Source: Nocardioides lijunqiniae (GTDB lineage: Bacteria; Actinomycetota; Actinomycetes; Propionibacteriales; Nocardioidaceae). Taken from it: a stretch of DNA of 64,000 nucleotides. Numbering within the stretch: position 1 is the stretch's first letter; the number at the start of each line of letters is the position of its first letter. The notes under the pieces were generated by a model that searched no databases, had not been told where the DNA came from, and worked only from the letters and a program-made list of their open reading frames with translations. The stretch lies in assembly GCF_015024225.1 (NCBI RefSeq), contig NZ_JACJGM010000012.1, positions 1-64,000 on the forward strand. Reading direction: 5' to 3'. The translations under genes were made by a program, and so were the position numbers. Shown one piece after another: positions 1 to 8,760 of this stretch.

Positions 1-78
1 GCCCCCCCCCCCCGGGGCGCCCCCCCCCCCCCCCCCCCCCCCCGGGGGGGGGGGGGCGCCCCCCCCCCCCCCCCCCGG
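1..78. repeat. G/C homopolymer tract
   Basis: The window opens with runs of 12 C, 4 G, 24 C, 13 G and 18 C separated by single CG steps, ending 12 bases after the stop of the peptidase gene. The C and G runs are complementary and could fold into a very stable hairpin acting as a terminator for the minus-strand gene. Runs this long and pure are also typical of sequencing or assembly error near a contig end. The tract itself is seen directly; which explanation holds is not decidable here. Confidence 0.6.
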
Positions 79-90
79 CCGTTCTGCGTG

Positions 91-3000
91 TCAGCGCCGG
101 ACGGGTCGCGTGGCCGCGCTGGTCGCGGTCCTCGTGACGTAGCCGGCCTTGGTGGCGGTCACCCGCACGGTGACCCGCTTGCCAGCGTGCTTCTTCGTGA
201 GCCGGAAGGTCTTCGCGGTGCCGCCCGCCACGACCTTCCCGCCGACCAGCCACCGGTAGGTGAGCCGGACGCCGGCGTCGTACGTCGCCGGGGCGACCCG
301 CAGCGTGCGGCCCACCTTCGGCGCGCCCGTGATGCGCGGCTTCGGCGCCCGCACCTGCGTCCCCGCCGCCACGAGCCGGGCCGGCGACACGCGGCTGACC
401 GGGGCGTAGCCCGGCTTGCGGCCGGTCACGACCACGCTGAGGCGGGTCCCGCGGTCCGCGGCAACGATGGCGTACGTCGTGCCGGTGCGGCCCGCGATCG
501 CAACGCCGTTGCGCTGCCACTGGTAGGTCAGCTCCGTGCCGTCGTCCCACGGCTCCGAGGCCGCCGAGACCGTCCGGCCGACCTGCGCCGTGCCGCTGAA
601 CGTCGGCGCCGGGGTGGTCGTCAGGTCACCCGGGGCCACCGGGGCGGCGGGCTCGCTCGTGCGGGCCACGGGCTGGTAGCCGGTGCTGGTGCCACGGACC
701 GTCACCGCCAGACGCTCGCCCGCGAGGGCGGGGCCGGGGGTGAACGTCGCGGTGTCGGCGCCCTCGATGACCGTCCCGCCGGCGGACCACTGGTAGGTGA
801 GCGCGACGCCGTCGTCCCAGGTGCCCGGGACGGCGGTGAGCTCGACGCCGACCTTGGGGGTGCCGGAGACCACCGGGGTCGGGGCGAGGCTCAGGTCCCC
901 GGCGGCCACGGGGGCGGTCGGCTCGCTGGTGCGGGTGGCGGGGGCGTAGCCGGTCCGCGTGCCGGTCACGGCGACGGTGAGGACGTCACCGACCCGGCCG
1001 GGGCCGGGGGTGAAGGTCGCCGTGGTGGCGCCCTCGACGGCCTCGCCGTCGGCGGACCACTGGTAGGCGAGGGTGGTGCCCTCGTCCCACGTGCCCGGGA
1101 CTGCGGTGAGCTCGACGCCGACCTTGGCGGTGCCGGTGATCGTCGGGGTCGGGGAGGCGGTCAGCTCGCCGGCAGCCACGGGGGCGGTGGGCTCGCTGGT
1201 GCGGGTTGCGGGTGCGTAGCCGGTCCGTGTTCCGGTGACGGCGACGGTGAGGACGTCGCCGGCGCGGCCGGGGCCGGGGGTGAAGGTCGCCGACGTGGCG
1301 CCCTCGACGGCCTCGCCGTCGGCGGACCACTGGTAGGCGAGGTCGGTGCCCTCGTCCCAGGTGCCGGGGACGGCGGTGAGCTCGACGCCGACCTTGGGGT
1401 TGCCGGTGATCGTCGGGGTCGGGGTGGAGCCCTGGTCACCGGCCGCGACGGGATCGGTCGGCTCACTGGTCCGCGAGGCCGTCTCGAAGTCGGGCTTGCT
1501 GCTGGTCACGGTGACCGTGATCAGGGCACCGAGCTGGGCGGCTGCCGGCGTGAAGACGACCTCGGTGGCTCCCGTGACCGGCTCCCTGTCAGCAGACCAC
1601 TGGTAGGTCAGCGTGACTCCGTCCTCCCAGCGGCCCGGGTCGACCGTGAGCGGGGAGTCCACCTTCGGCGAGCCGGTGACGGTCGGCGTCGGCGTCAGGC
1701 TCTGCAGGGTGGGCAGCACGGTCTTGGGCTCGCTGGTCTTCGTGACGGGCGCGTAGCCGTTCCGGGTGCTGGTGACCGCGAAGGTCAGCGCCTGCCCGAT
1801 CTGCGCGGCCGGAGGCGTGTACGACGTGCCCGTGGCCTCCGGGATCGCGACGCCGTCGACGTACCACTGGTAGGTCCTCGTGGTGCCGGTGTCCCAGGTG
1901 CCCGGGACTCCCGGGACCTGGGCGTAGGCCCGGGGCGTGCCGGTGATCGTCGGGGTCGGCTGGAGGACCTGCGTGCCCGGCTCGATCGGCGCGCTGGGCA
2001 CCTCGGTGCTGCGGACGACCGGCGCGAACCCGGGCTTGGTGCCGGTGACCCGGAGGGTCAGCCGCTGGCCCAGCTGGGCGGCGGTCGGGGTGAAGGTGGC
2101 GCCGGTCGCGCCGCTAGTGGGGTTGGTGCCGTTGACCGACCACTGGAACGTCAGCACCGTGCCGGTGTCCCACGTCCCCAGCGTCGGCTCGTAGGGCGCG
2201 CCGACCTTGGGCGTGCCGTCGAGCACGGGGACGGGGGTCTGCGTCGGCTCCTGCCCCGACGCCACCTCGGCAGTCGCCTCGCTCATCGCGGACGTGGTGG
2301 TGTAGCCGCCTCGGGTGCCCGTCACGGTGACGGAGACGACCTGGCCGGCCGTGGGGTAGTAGCTGGGACCGGTGGCGCCGGGGACGGCGGTGCCGTTGTT
2401 GCGCCACTGGTACGTGAAGACGGTGCCCGGCGTCCAGGCCCCGGGGGAGACGGTCAGCCGCTGACCCGCCTGCGGGGTGCCGCTGATGGTCGGCGTCGCC
2501 GTGACCAGGGTGCCGCGAGCGACGTTCGCGGTCGCGGCGCTGGTCACCGAGGTCGGGTTGAGGCCCGCCGAGGTGCCGGTCACCCTCACGCGGACCGGGA
2601 GGCCGACGGCCGCGACGGTCGGGGTGTACGACGCGCCGGTGGCGCCGGGCACGGGGCTGCCGTCGACGAGCCACTGGTAGGCGAAGGTCGCACCGTCGGC
2701 CCAGCCGGAGGTGTCGACGCTCAGCGGAGCGCCCACCGCCGCGACACCGCCGGTGATCGTCGGCACGGGCGCGGGGGAGGTGAAGGCGGTGCCCACGACG
2801 AGACGCGGCGCGCAGTCGAGGCAGGTGCCTCCGAGGGTCGCGGCCCGGGCCACGGGCGTGAGCGCGCTGCCCATCGTGCCGGCGTCGACGGTGAAGGGGA
2901 TCTCGACGCTGGCGGTCGCGGCCAGCGCGGTGGCCGGGACGGTCCAGGTCAGGGTCGTGCCGTCGAGCGTGGTGCCGGCAGGAGTCGTCCCGATGGTGGC

Positions 3001-4746
3001 GTCGTCGAGCACGCCGGCCAGGTCGACGGTGACCACGGTTCCGGCGGCGGGCATCGCGACCTTGCCGGTGTTGCGGGCGGTCAGCGTGTAGGTGACCGGG
3101 TCGCCGGAGTCGACCGCGCCGGTCGGGCCGGCGAGGTTCAGGTCGAACTTGACGGGCCAGGCGGGCTTGCCGGCGGTGTAGTACCAGGCCTGGAAGAACG
3201 CGCCCAGGTCCCTGCCCGAGATGTCCTCGGCCATCGCCCGGAAGTCGACGACGCGCCGACCGGGCACCTGGGTGCCGCCGTAGGTCAGCTGGAACTCACG
3301 CACCAGGGTCTCGAAGTCGGCGGTGCCGATCGACGTGCGCAGGGCCTCGAGGGCGATCGATCCGCGCTCGTAGGACTGGCTGCCGAACAGCTGACCGGCC
3401 TGGGTCATCGCGGCCGGCGCCGTGTTGAAGGTCCCGCTGGTGGCGGACCGGGAGGTGTAGAGCGCGAAGTTGGCCTGCTCGGTCGTGGTCGTGGAGGTGC
3501 CCGCCTCCTCGTACGGGAACTGGAACTCCGAGTACTGGGCGGACCCCTCGCTGAGGGAGATGTCGTTCCAGTCGGTCGGCGCGACGTTGTTGCCCCACCA
3601 CTGGTGCAGGATCTCGTGGTACGTCGTGCCGCGGCCGGCGCTGTTGGGGAAGAACGGGCGGTCCTGGGTCTCCAGGGCGTAGTTGATGCCGGTGGTGTTG
3701 TCGGTGACCAGGCCGGTGCTGTTGCCGGGGTAGGGGCCGAACTTCGTCTCGAAGAAGTCGATCACCGACTTCAGCTGGGCGCGGCTCCCGAGCGTGACGG
3801 CCTGGTTGGCCTGGGAGAGCGCCGGGTCGATGAACGTCCACTCCGGGATCGTCCGGCCGCTGGCCAGGGTGATGTCGGAGGTGTAGATGTCGTAGCGGCC
3901 GATCGAGAAGAACGACAGCTCGCTGGCCTGCGGCTTCTTCTGGTCCCACACCCAGGTGGTGCGCGAGCCGTCGCCGCTGGGGGTCCGGGAGACCAGCTCG
4001 CCGTTGCTCACGACGCCGGCCTGGTAGGTGCGGTCGCCGCCGACCGCGAGGTTGGAGGTGCCCACCTTGCTCGAGGCGTCGACCGTCCAGGTGTAGGTGG
4101 CGGTGTCGCGCGGGGTGTTGTTGTTGGGGAACAGGGTCATCGACCCGACCGGCTGGTTGACGAAGGTGGCGCCGTCGACGGTGTTGTTCCAGCCCTCGAT
4201 CGAGTTGTCGGTGTCGCGGTGGCTGACCGGCTGGCCGGAGTACGTGACGACCGTGGTGAAGGCGCCGCTCACCGGCGTGGACGGGGTGACGACCAGCTTG
4301 TGCTTGTCCGTGGTCGCGTCGGTGATGGTGGTGTTCTCGATGCGCGAGAACGTCGCGGGGGCGCCGTTCACGGTGACCGACTCGACGTTGAGCGTCGCGG
4401 CCTCGAGCGTGGTCGACGTGCCCTGGAAGTCGAAGGAGTACGACGACAGCGGGGCGCCGGTGGTGGTCGCCTCGATCGTCGCGGTCGCGTCCTGGAGGGT
4501 GGTCGTGGACGGCGCGTTGTGCGTCGTCCCGATACCCACGTCGATGCGGAAGTCGAGGTCGTAGTGCTTCACGTCGTAGCCGCTGTTGCCCTGGTTCGGG
4601 AACAGCGAGTCGGCGGGGCTCGCGGTCTGGGCGCCGACGACGGCGTCCTCGGCGTTCGCCGCCTCCGTCCCGGTGACGGTGACCAGCAGGCCGGTGGTGA
4701 GGGCGAGGGCGGCCAGCTGGCCGGTGCGGCGTCGCGCAGTCGTCAC
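91..4746 (-). CDS. Secreted M1-family zinc metallopeptidase with C-terminal Ig-like repeats
   Basis: Predicted exported gluzincin of 1551 residues, starting at GTG 4746. Residues 1-32 form a signal peptide (basic start, hydrophobic core, Ala-rich end). The zinc site is HEILH at 377-381, followed after exactly 18 residues by Glu400, the M1 spacing. A GINYALETQ stretch near 353 occupies the place of the GAMEN exopeptidase motif, and SYERG downstream carries the likely catalytic Tyr. Residues of about 540-650 resemble a DUF11-type beta domain. The rest is about ten repeats of roughly 90 residues, each with a YQW core and an ATxxTFTP-like strand, typical of bacterial Ig-like surface domains. No LPXTG motif is seen. 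M1 enzymes usually end near 600-900 residues, so the repeat tail is an addition, probably for cell-wall or substrate binding. Substrate unknown. Confidence 0.9.
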   Translation of the reverse strand: MTTARRRTGQLAALALTTGLLVTVTGTEAANAEDAVVGAQTASPADSLFPNQGNSGYDVKHYDLDFRIDVGIGTTHNAPSTTTLQDATATIEATTTGAPLSSYSFDFQGTSTTLEAATLNVESVTVNGAPATFSRIENTTITDATTDKHKLVVTPSTPVSGAFTTVVTYSGQPVSHRDTDNSIEGWNNTVDGATFVNQPVGSMTLFPNNNTPRDTATYTWTVDASSKVGTSNLAVGGDRTYQAGVVSNGELVSRTPSGDGSRTTWVWDQKKPQASELSFFSIGRYDIYTSDITLASGRTIPEWTFIDPALSQANQAVTLGSRAQLKSVIDFFETKFGPYPGNSTGLVTDNTTGINYALETQDRPFFPNSAGRGTTYHEILHQWWGNNVAPTDWNDISLSEGSAQYSEFQFPYEEAGTSTTTTEQANFALYTSRSATSGTFNTAPAAMTQAGQLFGSQSYERGSIALEALRTSIGTADFETLVREFQLTYGGTQVPGRRVVDFRAMAEDISGRDLGAFFQAWYYTAGKPAWPVKFDLNLAGPTGAVDSGDPVTYTLTARNTGKVAMPAAGTVVTVDLAGVLDDATIGTTPAGTTLDGTTLTWTVPATALAATASVEIPFTVDAGTMGSALTPVARAATLGGTCLDCAPRLVVGTAFTSPAPVPTITGGVAAVGAPLSVDTSGWADGATFAYQWLVDGSPVPGATGASYTPTVAAVGLPVRVRVTGTSAGLNPTSVTSAATANVARGTLVTATPTISGTPQAGQRLTVSPGAWTPGTVFTYQWRNNGTAVPGATGPSYYPTAGQVVSVTVTGTRGGYTTTSAMSEATAEVASGQEPTQTPVPVLDGTPKVGAPYEPTLGTWDTGTVLTFQWSVNGTNPTSGATGATFTPTAAQLGQRLTLRVTGTKPGFAPVVRSTEVPSAPIEPGTQVLQPTPTITGTPRAYAQVPGVPGTWDTGTTRTYQWYVDGVAIPEATGTSYTPPAAQIGQALTFAVTSTRNGYAPVTKTSEPKTVLPTLQSLTPTPTVTGSPKVDSPLTVDPGRWEDGVTLTYQWSADREPVTGATEVVFTPAAAQLGALITVTVTSSKPDFETASRTSEPTDPVAAGDQGSTPTPTITGNPKVGVELTAVPGTWDEGTDLAYQWSADGEAVEGATSATFTPGPGRAGDVLTVAVTGTRTGYAPATRTSEPTAPVAAGELTASPTPTITGTAKVGVELTAVPGTWDEGTTLAYQWSADGEAVEGATTATFTPGPGRVGDVLTVAVTGTRTGYAPATRTSEPTAPVAAGDLSLAPTPVVSGTPKVGVELTAVPGTWDDGVALTYQWSAGGTVIEGADTATFTPGPALAGERLAVTVRGTSTGYQPVARTSEPAAPVAPGDLTTTPAPTFSGTAQVGRTVSAASEPWDDGTELTYQWQRNGVAIAGRTGTTYAIVAADRGTRLSVVVTGRKPGYAPVSRVSPARLVAAGTQVRAPKPRITGAPKVGRTLRVAPATYDAGVRLTYRWLVGGKVVAGGTAKTFRLTKKHAGKRVTVRVTATKAGYVTRTATSAATRPVRR

Positions 4747-4894
4747 GTGTGCATCTCTCGGGTCGTGCCCCGCGGCAGAGTTCCGAGAGCGGGATCGACT
4801 GAGAACCTAGTCAGGTCGTGTTTCGTGCGTGTCACTTTCGGTGAAGTTGTCCGACAATCTCGGATCCTGATCCACGAGTGACCGTGGCGGCCGC

Positions 4895-5896
4895 TCAGTG
4901 GTGGGTCCAGTCCTCGCTCTGGGTGAGGCGGAAGAGGTAGGTCAGGGCCGGGACGACGATGACGGCCGCGAGCACCACGGCGACCAGCAGCGCGCGGAGC
5001 GTGGCCGGGGCGCCGGCGGCGTCCGCGATGGTGATCTCGTCGACGAGGAGGTAGGGGTACTGCGCCACGCCCCAGCCCAGGACGACGGCGGCCACCGCGG
5101 CCAGGGCCGTGACCCGGGCCGGAGCCGGGCGCCGCCGGAGCAGGAGCACCAGCGTCGCGACCCCGGCGACGGCCGACAGCACGACCAGCGGCGCGGCGCG
5201 TCCGGCGAGGCCGTCGGTGAGGGTCGGGGCGTCCCGGGTGAGCGGCACCAGGGCGGCGAACACGACCGCGCCGGTGACCACGCCCACGACGAGGGTGCGG
5301 CGGCGCAGCGCCTCGGCCAGCCGGTCGGCGCCGCTGCGGACGGCGTCGGCGGTGAGGAAGGTGCCGGCGAGGAACGCGCACGTGCCGACCGCGATCGCCC
5401 CACCGAACATCGATGTCGGGTTGAGCCACGACGACCACAGGTCGCCCCGGCCGGTGGCCGGCACGCGGCCCGACGCGATCGCGCCGGCGACCGCGCCCAG
5501 GAAGAACGGCGTGACCACCGACGACACCGCGAAGATCGCGCCGAACAGGCGGGCCTGGCCGAGCGTGCCGGCGTACTTGCGGAAGGCGAAGCTGGCGCCG
5601 CGCAGCACGATGCCGAGCAGCGCGAGGAGCATGGGCAGGATCAGCGTCGACATGGTGCTGGCGAAGGTCTCGGGGAACGCCGTCCACCACATCACCAGCA
5701 CGTAGATCAGCCAGACGTGGTTGGCCTCCCAGACCGGGCCGATGCTGTGGTCGACGAGCGTGCGCAGCTCCGCGCCCTTCACGGCGCCACCCGCGGTGAG
5801 GTCGTAGAAGCCCGACCCGAAGTCGGCGCCGCCGAAGAGCGCGTAGGCGAGCACGCCGACGAAGAGCGCCGCGACGACCAGCATCGGCAGGGTCAC
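4895..5896 (-). CDS. cydB: Cytochrome bd-type ubiquinol/menaquinol oxidase subunit II
   Basis: Membrane subunit of 333 residues of the bd-type terminal oxidase, which reduces O2 with quinol electrons without pumping protons. The start GTG at 5896 has a strong AGGAGG ribosome site upstream and overlaps the cydA stop by four bases (GTGA), indicating translational coupling. The N-terminus with GGADFGSGFYDL, the EANHVWLIYVLVMWWTAFP segment and multiple hydrophobic helices are typical CydB features. The reading frame open upstream of 5896 is cydA antiphase sequence and is not used. No cydDC transporter genes follow; the next gene is the peptidase. Confidence 0.96.
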   Translation of the reverse strand: MTLPMLVVAALFVGVLAYALFGGADFGSGFYDLTAGGAVKGAELRTLVDHSIGPVWEANHVWLIYVLVMWWTAFPETFASTMSTLILPMLLALLGIVLRGASFAFRKYAGTLGQARLFGAIFAVSSVVTPFFLGAVAGAIASGRVPATGRGDLWSSWLNPTSMFGGAIAVGTCAFLAGTFLTADAVRSGADRLAEALRRRTLVVGVVTGAVVFAALVPLTRDAPTLTDGLAGRAAPLVVLSAVAGVATLVLLLRRRPAPARVTALAAVAAVVLGWGVAQYPYLLVDEITIADAAGAPATLRALLVAVVLAAVIVVPALTYLFRLTQSEDWTHH

Positions 5897-7284
5897 CGAG
5901 CCACCTCCTCGCGCGGCTCGGGACCGTAGGGGCTGGGCAGGTCGCTCTCGCCGGCGCGCCAGCGACGCGCCATCGAGCGCAGCACGACGACGGCCCCGGT
6001 GGTCATGCCGGCGTAGACGACGACGGTCGCGCCGAGCAGCCACCACAGGCCGGAGTTGCTGCCGGCCGCCTCCGTCGTGCGCAGCACGCCGTAGACGACC
6101 CAGGGCTGACGGCCCACCTCGGTGGCGATCCAGCCGGCCTCGAGGGCGACCACCGCGAGCGGCCCGGAGACGGCGGCGAAGCGCAGGAACCAGCGGCGCT
6201 CCAGCAGGTCGCGTCCTCGCCAGCGCATGAACCAGAACAGCACGACCGCGCCGGCCAGCAGCGTTCCGATGCCGATCATCGTCTGGAACGCCCAGTGGGT
6301 GAGGTTGACCGGCGGGTGGTCCTCCTCCGGGATGGTGTCGAGTCCCTGGACCGGCTCGGTGAAGGAGTTCTGGGCGATCAGCGAGCCGAGCACCGGGATG
6401 TCGATCGCCCACTTGACCTCGCCGTCGACCAGCACGCCGCCCAGGCGCAGGGGAGAGGGGCTCTCGGTCGTCTCGGCGAGCTCGAACGCCGCGAGCTTGG
6501 CCGGCTGCCGGTCACCGAGGTTGCCGCCGAGCAGGTGGCCGATGAACGGCTGCGTCAGCGCGGCCACGGTCGCGAACACGAACGGCACGATGAACCCGAG
6601 CCGGTGGTGCGGGTCGCGGCGCCCGCGCAGCATGCCGACGGCGTACACCCCGGAGACGGCGAAGCCAACCACCATGAACGCCGCGACCCACATGTGCAGG
6701 AACTGCATGAACACCAGGTCGTTGAACATCGCGGCCCAGGGGTCGACGTTCGTGACCTCGCCGTCGACCATCGTGAAGCCGGCGGGGGCGTTCATCCAGG
6801 CGTTGACCGAGATCACGCAGAACGTCCCGACGACGCCGGCGGCCGCCATCGGGACCAGCATCAGCAGGTGCCGGCGCGGTGGCATCCGGCCCCAGCCGTA
6901 GAGGTAGATGCCGAGGAAGATCGCCTCGACGAAGAACGACAGCCCCTCGAACGCGAAGGGCAGCCCGAGCACGTCGCCGAAGGGGCCCATGAGCCCGGGC
7001 CACAGGAGCCCCATCTCGAAGCTCAGCACGGTCCCGGACACCGCGCCGATGGCGAACAGCACCGCCGAGACCTTCGACCAGCGCTTGGCGAGCTCCAGCG
7101 CTACCGGGTCGTCGCGGACGATGCCGCGTCGGTGGACGACGAAGATCATCGCGGGGAAGGCGACCCCGAAGCAGGCCAGCACGATGTGCCAGCCGAGCGA
7201 GAGCGCCATCTGCTCCCGGGCCGGGAGGAGCCCCGCCGGGTCCTCGGCGGTGAGCAGCTGGAGAGTGAGCGCGGAGACCGTCAC
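5893..7284 (-). CDS. cydA: Cytochrome bd-type quinol oxidase subunit I
   Basis: Haem-bearing subunit of 463 residues, starting at GTG 7284. The N-terminal GWH (His33) is the expected haem b595/d ligand region, and a KRW motif, the EGLSFFVEAIFLGIYLYGW helix and many transmembrane segments follow. The QPAKLAAFE segment and the compact region after it resemble the CIO-type (short Q-loop) subgroup rather than the E. coli long Q-loop form. It forms a two-gene operon with cydB. A candidate -10 box TACGGT (minus strand, 7296-7291) lies six bases before the start, so the mRNA may be leaderless. A perfect Crp/GlxR-type palindrome lies about 48 bases upstream. Confidence 0.96.
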   Translation of the reverse strand: MTVSALTLQLLTAEDPAGLLPAREQMALSLGWHIVLACFGVAFPAMIFVVHRRGIVRDDPVALELAKRWSKVSAVLFAIGAVSGTVLSFEMGLLWPGLMGPFGDVLGLPFAFEGLSFFVEAIFLGIYLYGWGRMPPRRHLLMLVPMAAAGVVGTFCVISVNAWMNAPAGFTMVDGEVTNVDPWAAMFNDLVFMQFLHMWVAAFMVVGFAVSGVYAVGMLRGRRDPHHRLGFIVPFVFATVAALTQPFIGHLLGGNLGDRQPAKLAAFELAETTESPSPLRLGGVLVDGEVKWAIDIPVLGSLIAQNSFTEPVQGLDTIPEEDHPPVNLTHWAFQTMIGIGTLLAGAVVLFWFMRWRGRDLLERRWFLRFAAVSGPLAVVALEAGWIATEVGRQPWVVYGVLRTTEAAGSNSGLWWLLGATVVVYAGMTTGAVVVLRSMARRWRAGESDLPSPYGPEPREEVAR

Positions 7285-7323
7285 ACTCCGACCGTAGGAC
7301 GCCAGGGCCGAACGTCACACCCT

Positions 7324-7341
7324 TTGTGAAAGTTTTCACAA
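7324..7341. promoter_or_regulatory. Crp/GlxR-type operator upstream of cydA
   Basis: TTGTGAAAGTTTTCACAA is a palindrome with two perfect 8-base arms and a 2-base centre. It contains TGTGA-N6-TCACA, the Crp family consensus. It sits between divergent cydA (start 7284) and marR (start 7381), centred about 48 bases upstream of the probable cydA transcription start and about the same distance from marR. cydAB control by Crp/GlxR is known in other actinobacteria; its use here is inference. Binding by the neighbouring MarR protein is an alternative. Confidence 0.7.
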
Positions 7342-7380
7342 GTTCCGGTCCGGGGTCCCGGCTGCCACTATGTCCGGACC

Positions 7381-7869
7381 ATGTCCCTGCCCTTCGACCC
7401 CATCGACGAAGCCGCTCGACAGTGGGGGAAGCGCTGGGACGGTGTCGCTGCCATGCACGCGGTCACCTCGCTGATGCGGGTTCAGCAGCTGGTGATCGGC
7501 CAGCTCGACGCGCTCCTCAAGCCGCACGGACTGACCTTCGCCCGCTACGAGGCGCTGGTGCTGCTGGTCTTCTCCTCCCGAGGGTCGCTTCCCCTGGGCA
7601 AGATGGGGCAGCGCCTCCAGGTCCACCCCACCTCGATCACCTCCATCGCCCGACGCCTGGAGGCGGCCGGCCACATCACCCGCCGCCAGCACCCCGACGA
7701 CGGCCGCGCGGTCCTCGCCGAGATCACCGCCGAGGGACGCGCCGTCGTCGAGGCCGCCACCCGCGACCTCGTCGAGTCCGGCTTCGCCCTCAACGCCATG
7801 AGCGACCCCGACCTGCAGGCCCTGTCGGAGCTCCTCCGCCCGGTCCGCCGCGAGGCCGGCGACTTCTGA
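7381..7869 (+). CDS. MarR-family transcriptional regulator
   Basis: DNA-binding regulator of 162 residues with the MarR winged-helix core. Helices around LTFARYEALVLLVFSS and HPTSITSIARRLEAAG form the recognition unit, followed by the wing RQHPDDGRAVLAEIT. It starts at ATG 7381, with TATGTC six bases before it, consistent with a leaderless transcript. It is divergent from cydAB, so it could regulate that operon, itself, or both. The ligand is unknown. The stop codon is followed within about 12 bases by intergenic hairpin repeats. Confidence 0.93.
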   Translation: MSLPFDPIDEAARQWGKRWDGVAAMHAVTSLMRVQQLVIGQLDALLKPHGLTFARYEALVLLVFSSRGSLPLGKMGQRLQVHPTSITSIARRLEAAGHITRRQHPDDGRAVLAEITAEGRAVVEAATRDLVESGFALNAMSDPDLQALSELLRPVRREAGDF

Positions 7870-7880
7870 CCCCTCGCCCC

Positions 7881-8030
7881 GGTGGTCGAGGCGCGTGCGC
7901 GGCGAGCCGCGTCCGGTGGTCGAGCAGTGAGGAGCGTCAGCGACGAGCGCCCGTCGAGACCCCGTGAGCCGAGCGCCCAGCGGCGACTCACGGTGGTTGA
8001 GGTGCGAGCGCAGCGAGCCTCGAAACCACC
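7881..8030 (+). repeat. Short hairpin repeats, left flank of repeat island 1
   Basis: Three units follow marR: a degenerate type A unit at 7881-7910, a type B unit at 7915-7962 and a type A unit at 7992-8029. Type A runs from GGTGGTTGAGG to CCTCGAAACCACC and can pair end to end. Type B runs from GGTGGTCGAGCAG to CCGTCGAGACC. The same units recur near 28.0, 34.2 and 34.9 kb. Open frames crossing these units are not taken as genes. Confidence 0.85.
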
Positions 8031-8400
8031 TGATGTGTGCGGGGCTGATGTGGCCCGCGCGCGTAGCAGCCCGGGTCTCGGCGTCAAGGAGCTTCGCCCG
8101 CTTCGCGGCGGCCTGCGGGCGTCCTTGACTCCGAGCCTCTCCCGGGCTGCTGGGGCGGCGCACGGGCGGCGGCGGCTTCGCCGCGCCGCCCGCGAACAGC
8201 GCGGGCCCTGCCTATCGGTCATCAGCGTCGGCAGTTCGCGCCTGACAGCGACGTCTCCACGCTTGGCCGGCCCGCTGGGGTGGCCAACTGCCGACGCTGA
8301 GAGCAGGTAGACGCACCACCAGTCACGCCAGCCTCACCAGGGGTGACGCGGAGACGCGACCGGCTACGCGCGCGGCACCCCAGTCCGGCCCGAGAACACC
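8031..8400 (+). repeat. Large inverted-repeat element, copy 1 (internally shortened)
   Basis: This stretch matches the elements at 28372 and 34311. It starts with a GGCTGATGTGGCCCGCGCGC-type segment and contains CCCGGGTCTCGGCGTCAAGGA, whose imperfect reverse complement follows about 40 bases later (8125-8155). A central hairpin is formed by GTCGGCAGTT and AACTGCCGAC. It ends with a short remnant of the right arm (GACGCGGAGACGCGACCGG and the bases after it). Most of the right half found in copy 3 is missing. I see no credible gene in it. Confidence 0.8.
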
Positions 8401-8421
8401 TTCAGAAGAGCGGCAACTCCG

Positions 8422-8684
8422 GGGGTTGAGGAAGGCGCGCTAGCGCCTGTCTCGAAACCCCTCCCGACCACCGGAGACGTGGTTTCGAGGCTCGCTGCGC
8501 TCGCACCTCAACCACCGTGGGTCACTGCTCGGCGTCGGGTCACGGGGTCTCGACGGGCGCTCGTCGCTGGCGCTCCTCACTGCTCGACCACCGGTCGGGT
8601 GGTTTCGAGGCTCGCTTCGCTCGCACCTCAACCACCGCAGGGCGACGTGGTTTCGAGACGGGACTTCGTCCCTCCTCGACCACC
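8422..8684 (-). repeat. Short hairpin repeats, right flank of repeat island 1
   Basis: Five units lie here, mostly inverted relative to the left flank: a type D hairpin at 8422-8461 (outer GGGGTTGAGG / CTCGAAACCCC, inner AGGCGC / GCGCCT), inverted type A at 8479-8516, inverted type B at 8546-8592, inverted type A at 8599-8636, and a hairpin at 8647-8684 with inner stem GGGAC / GTCCC. The remaining bases to the next gene (8685-8760) show only a possible ribosome site. Confidence 0.85.
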
Positions 8685-8760
8685 GGGTGGGACTTGGTCC
8701 TGGGGCGGTGGGGACCTTGGGCCTGGGTGGGGTGTGGAGGGGTCTGGTGGAATCGTCGGT

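Noticed and set aside
88..4881. 1597-codon open frame on the plus strand opposite the peptidase gene
   Set aside because: It is the antisense of a clear secreted peptidase with signal peptide and zinc site; the protein is Arg/Gly-rich low-complexity sequence as expected for antiphase frames at high GC.
7882..8310. Open frames across the repeat islands (also 28339-28842 and 34278-34583)
   Set aside because: The frames recur because the DNA repeats recur; the products are near-identical low-complexity peptides with no start context.
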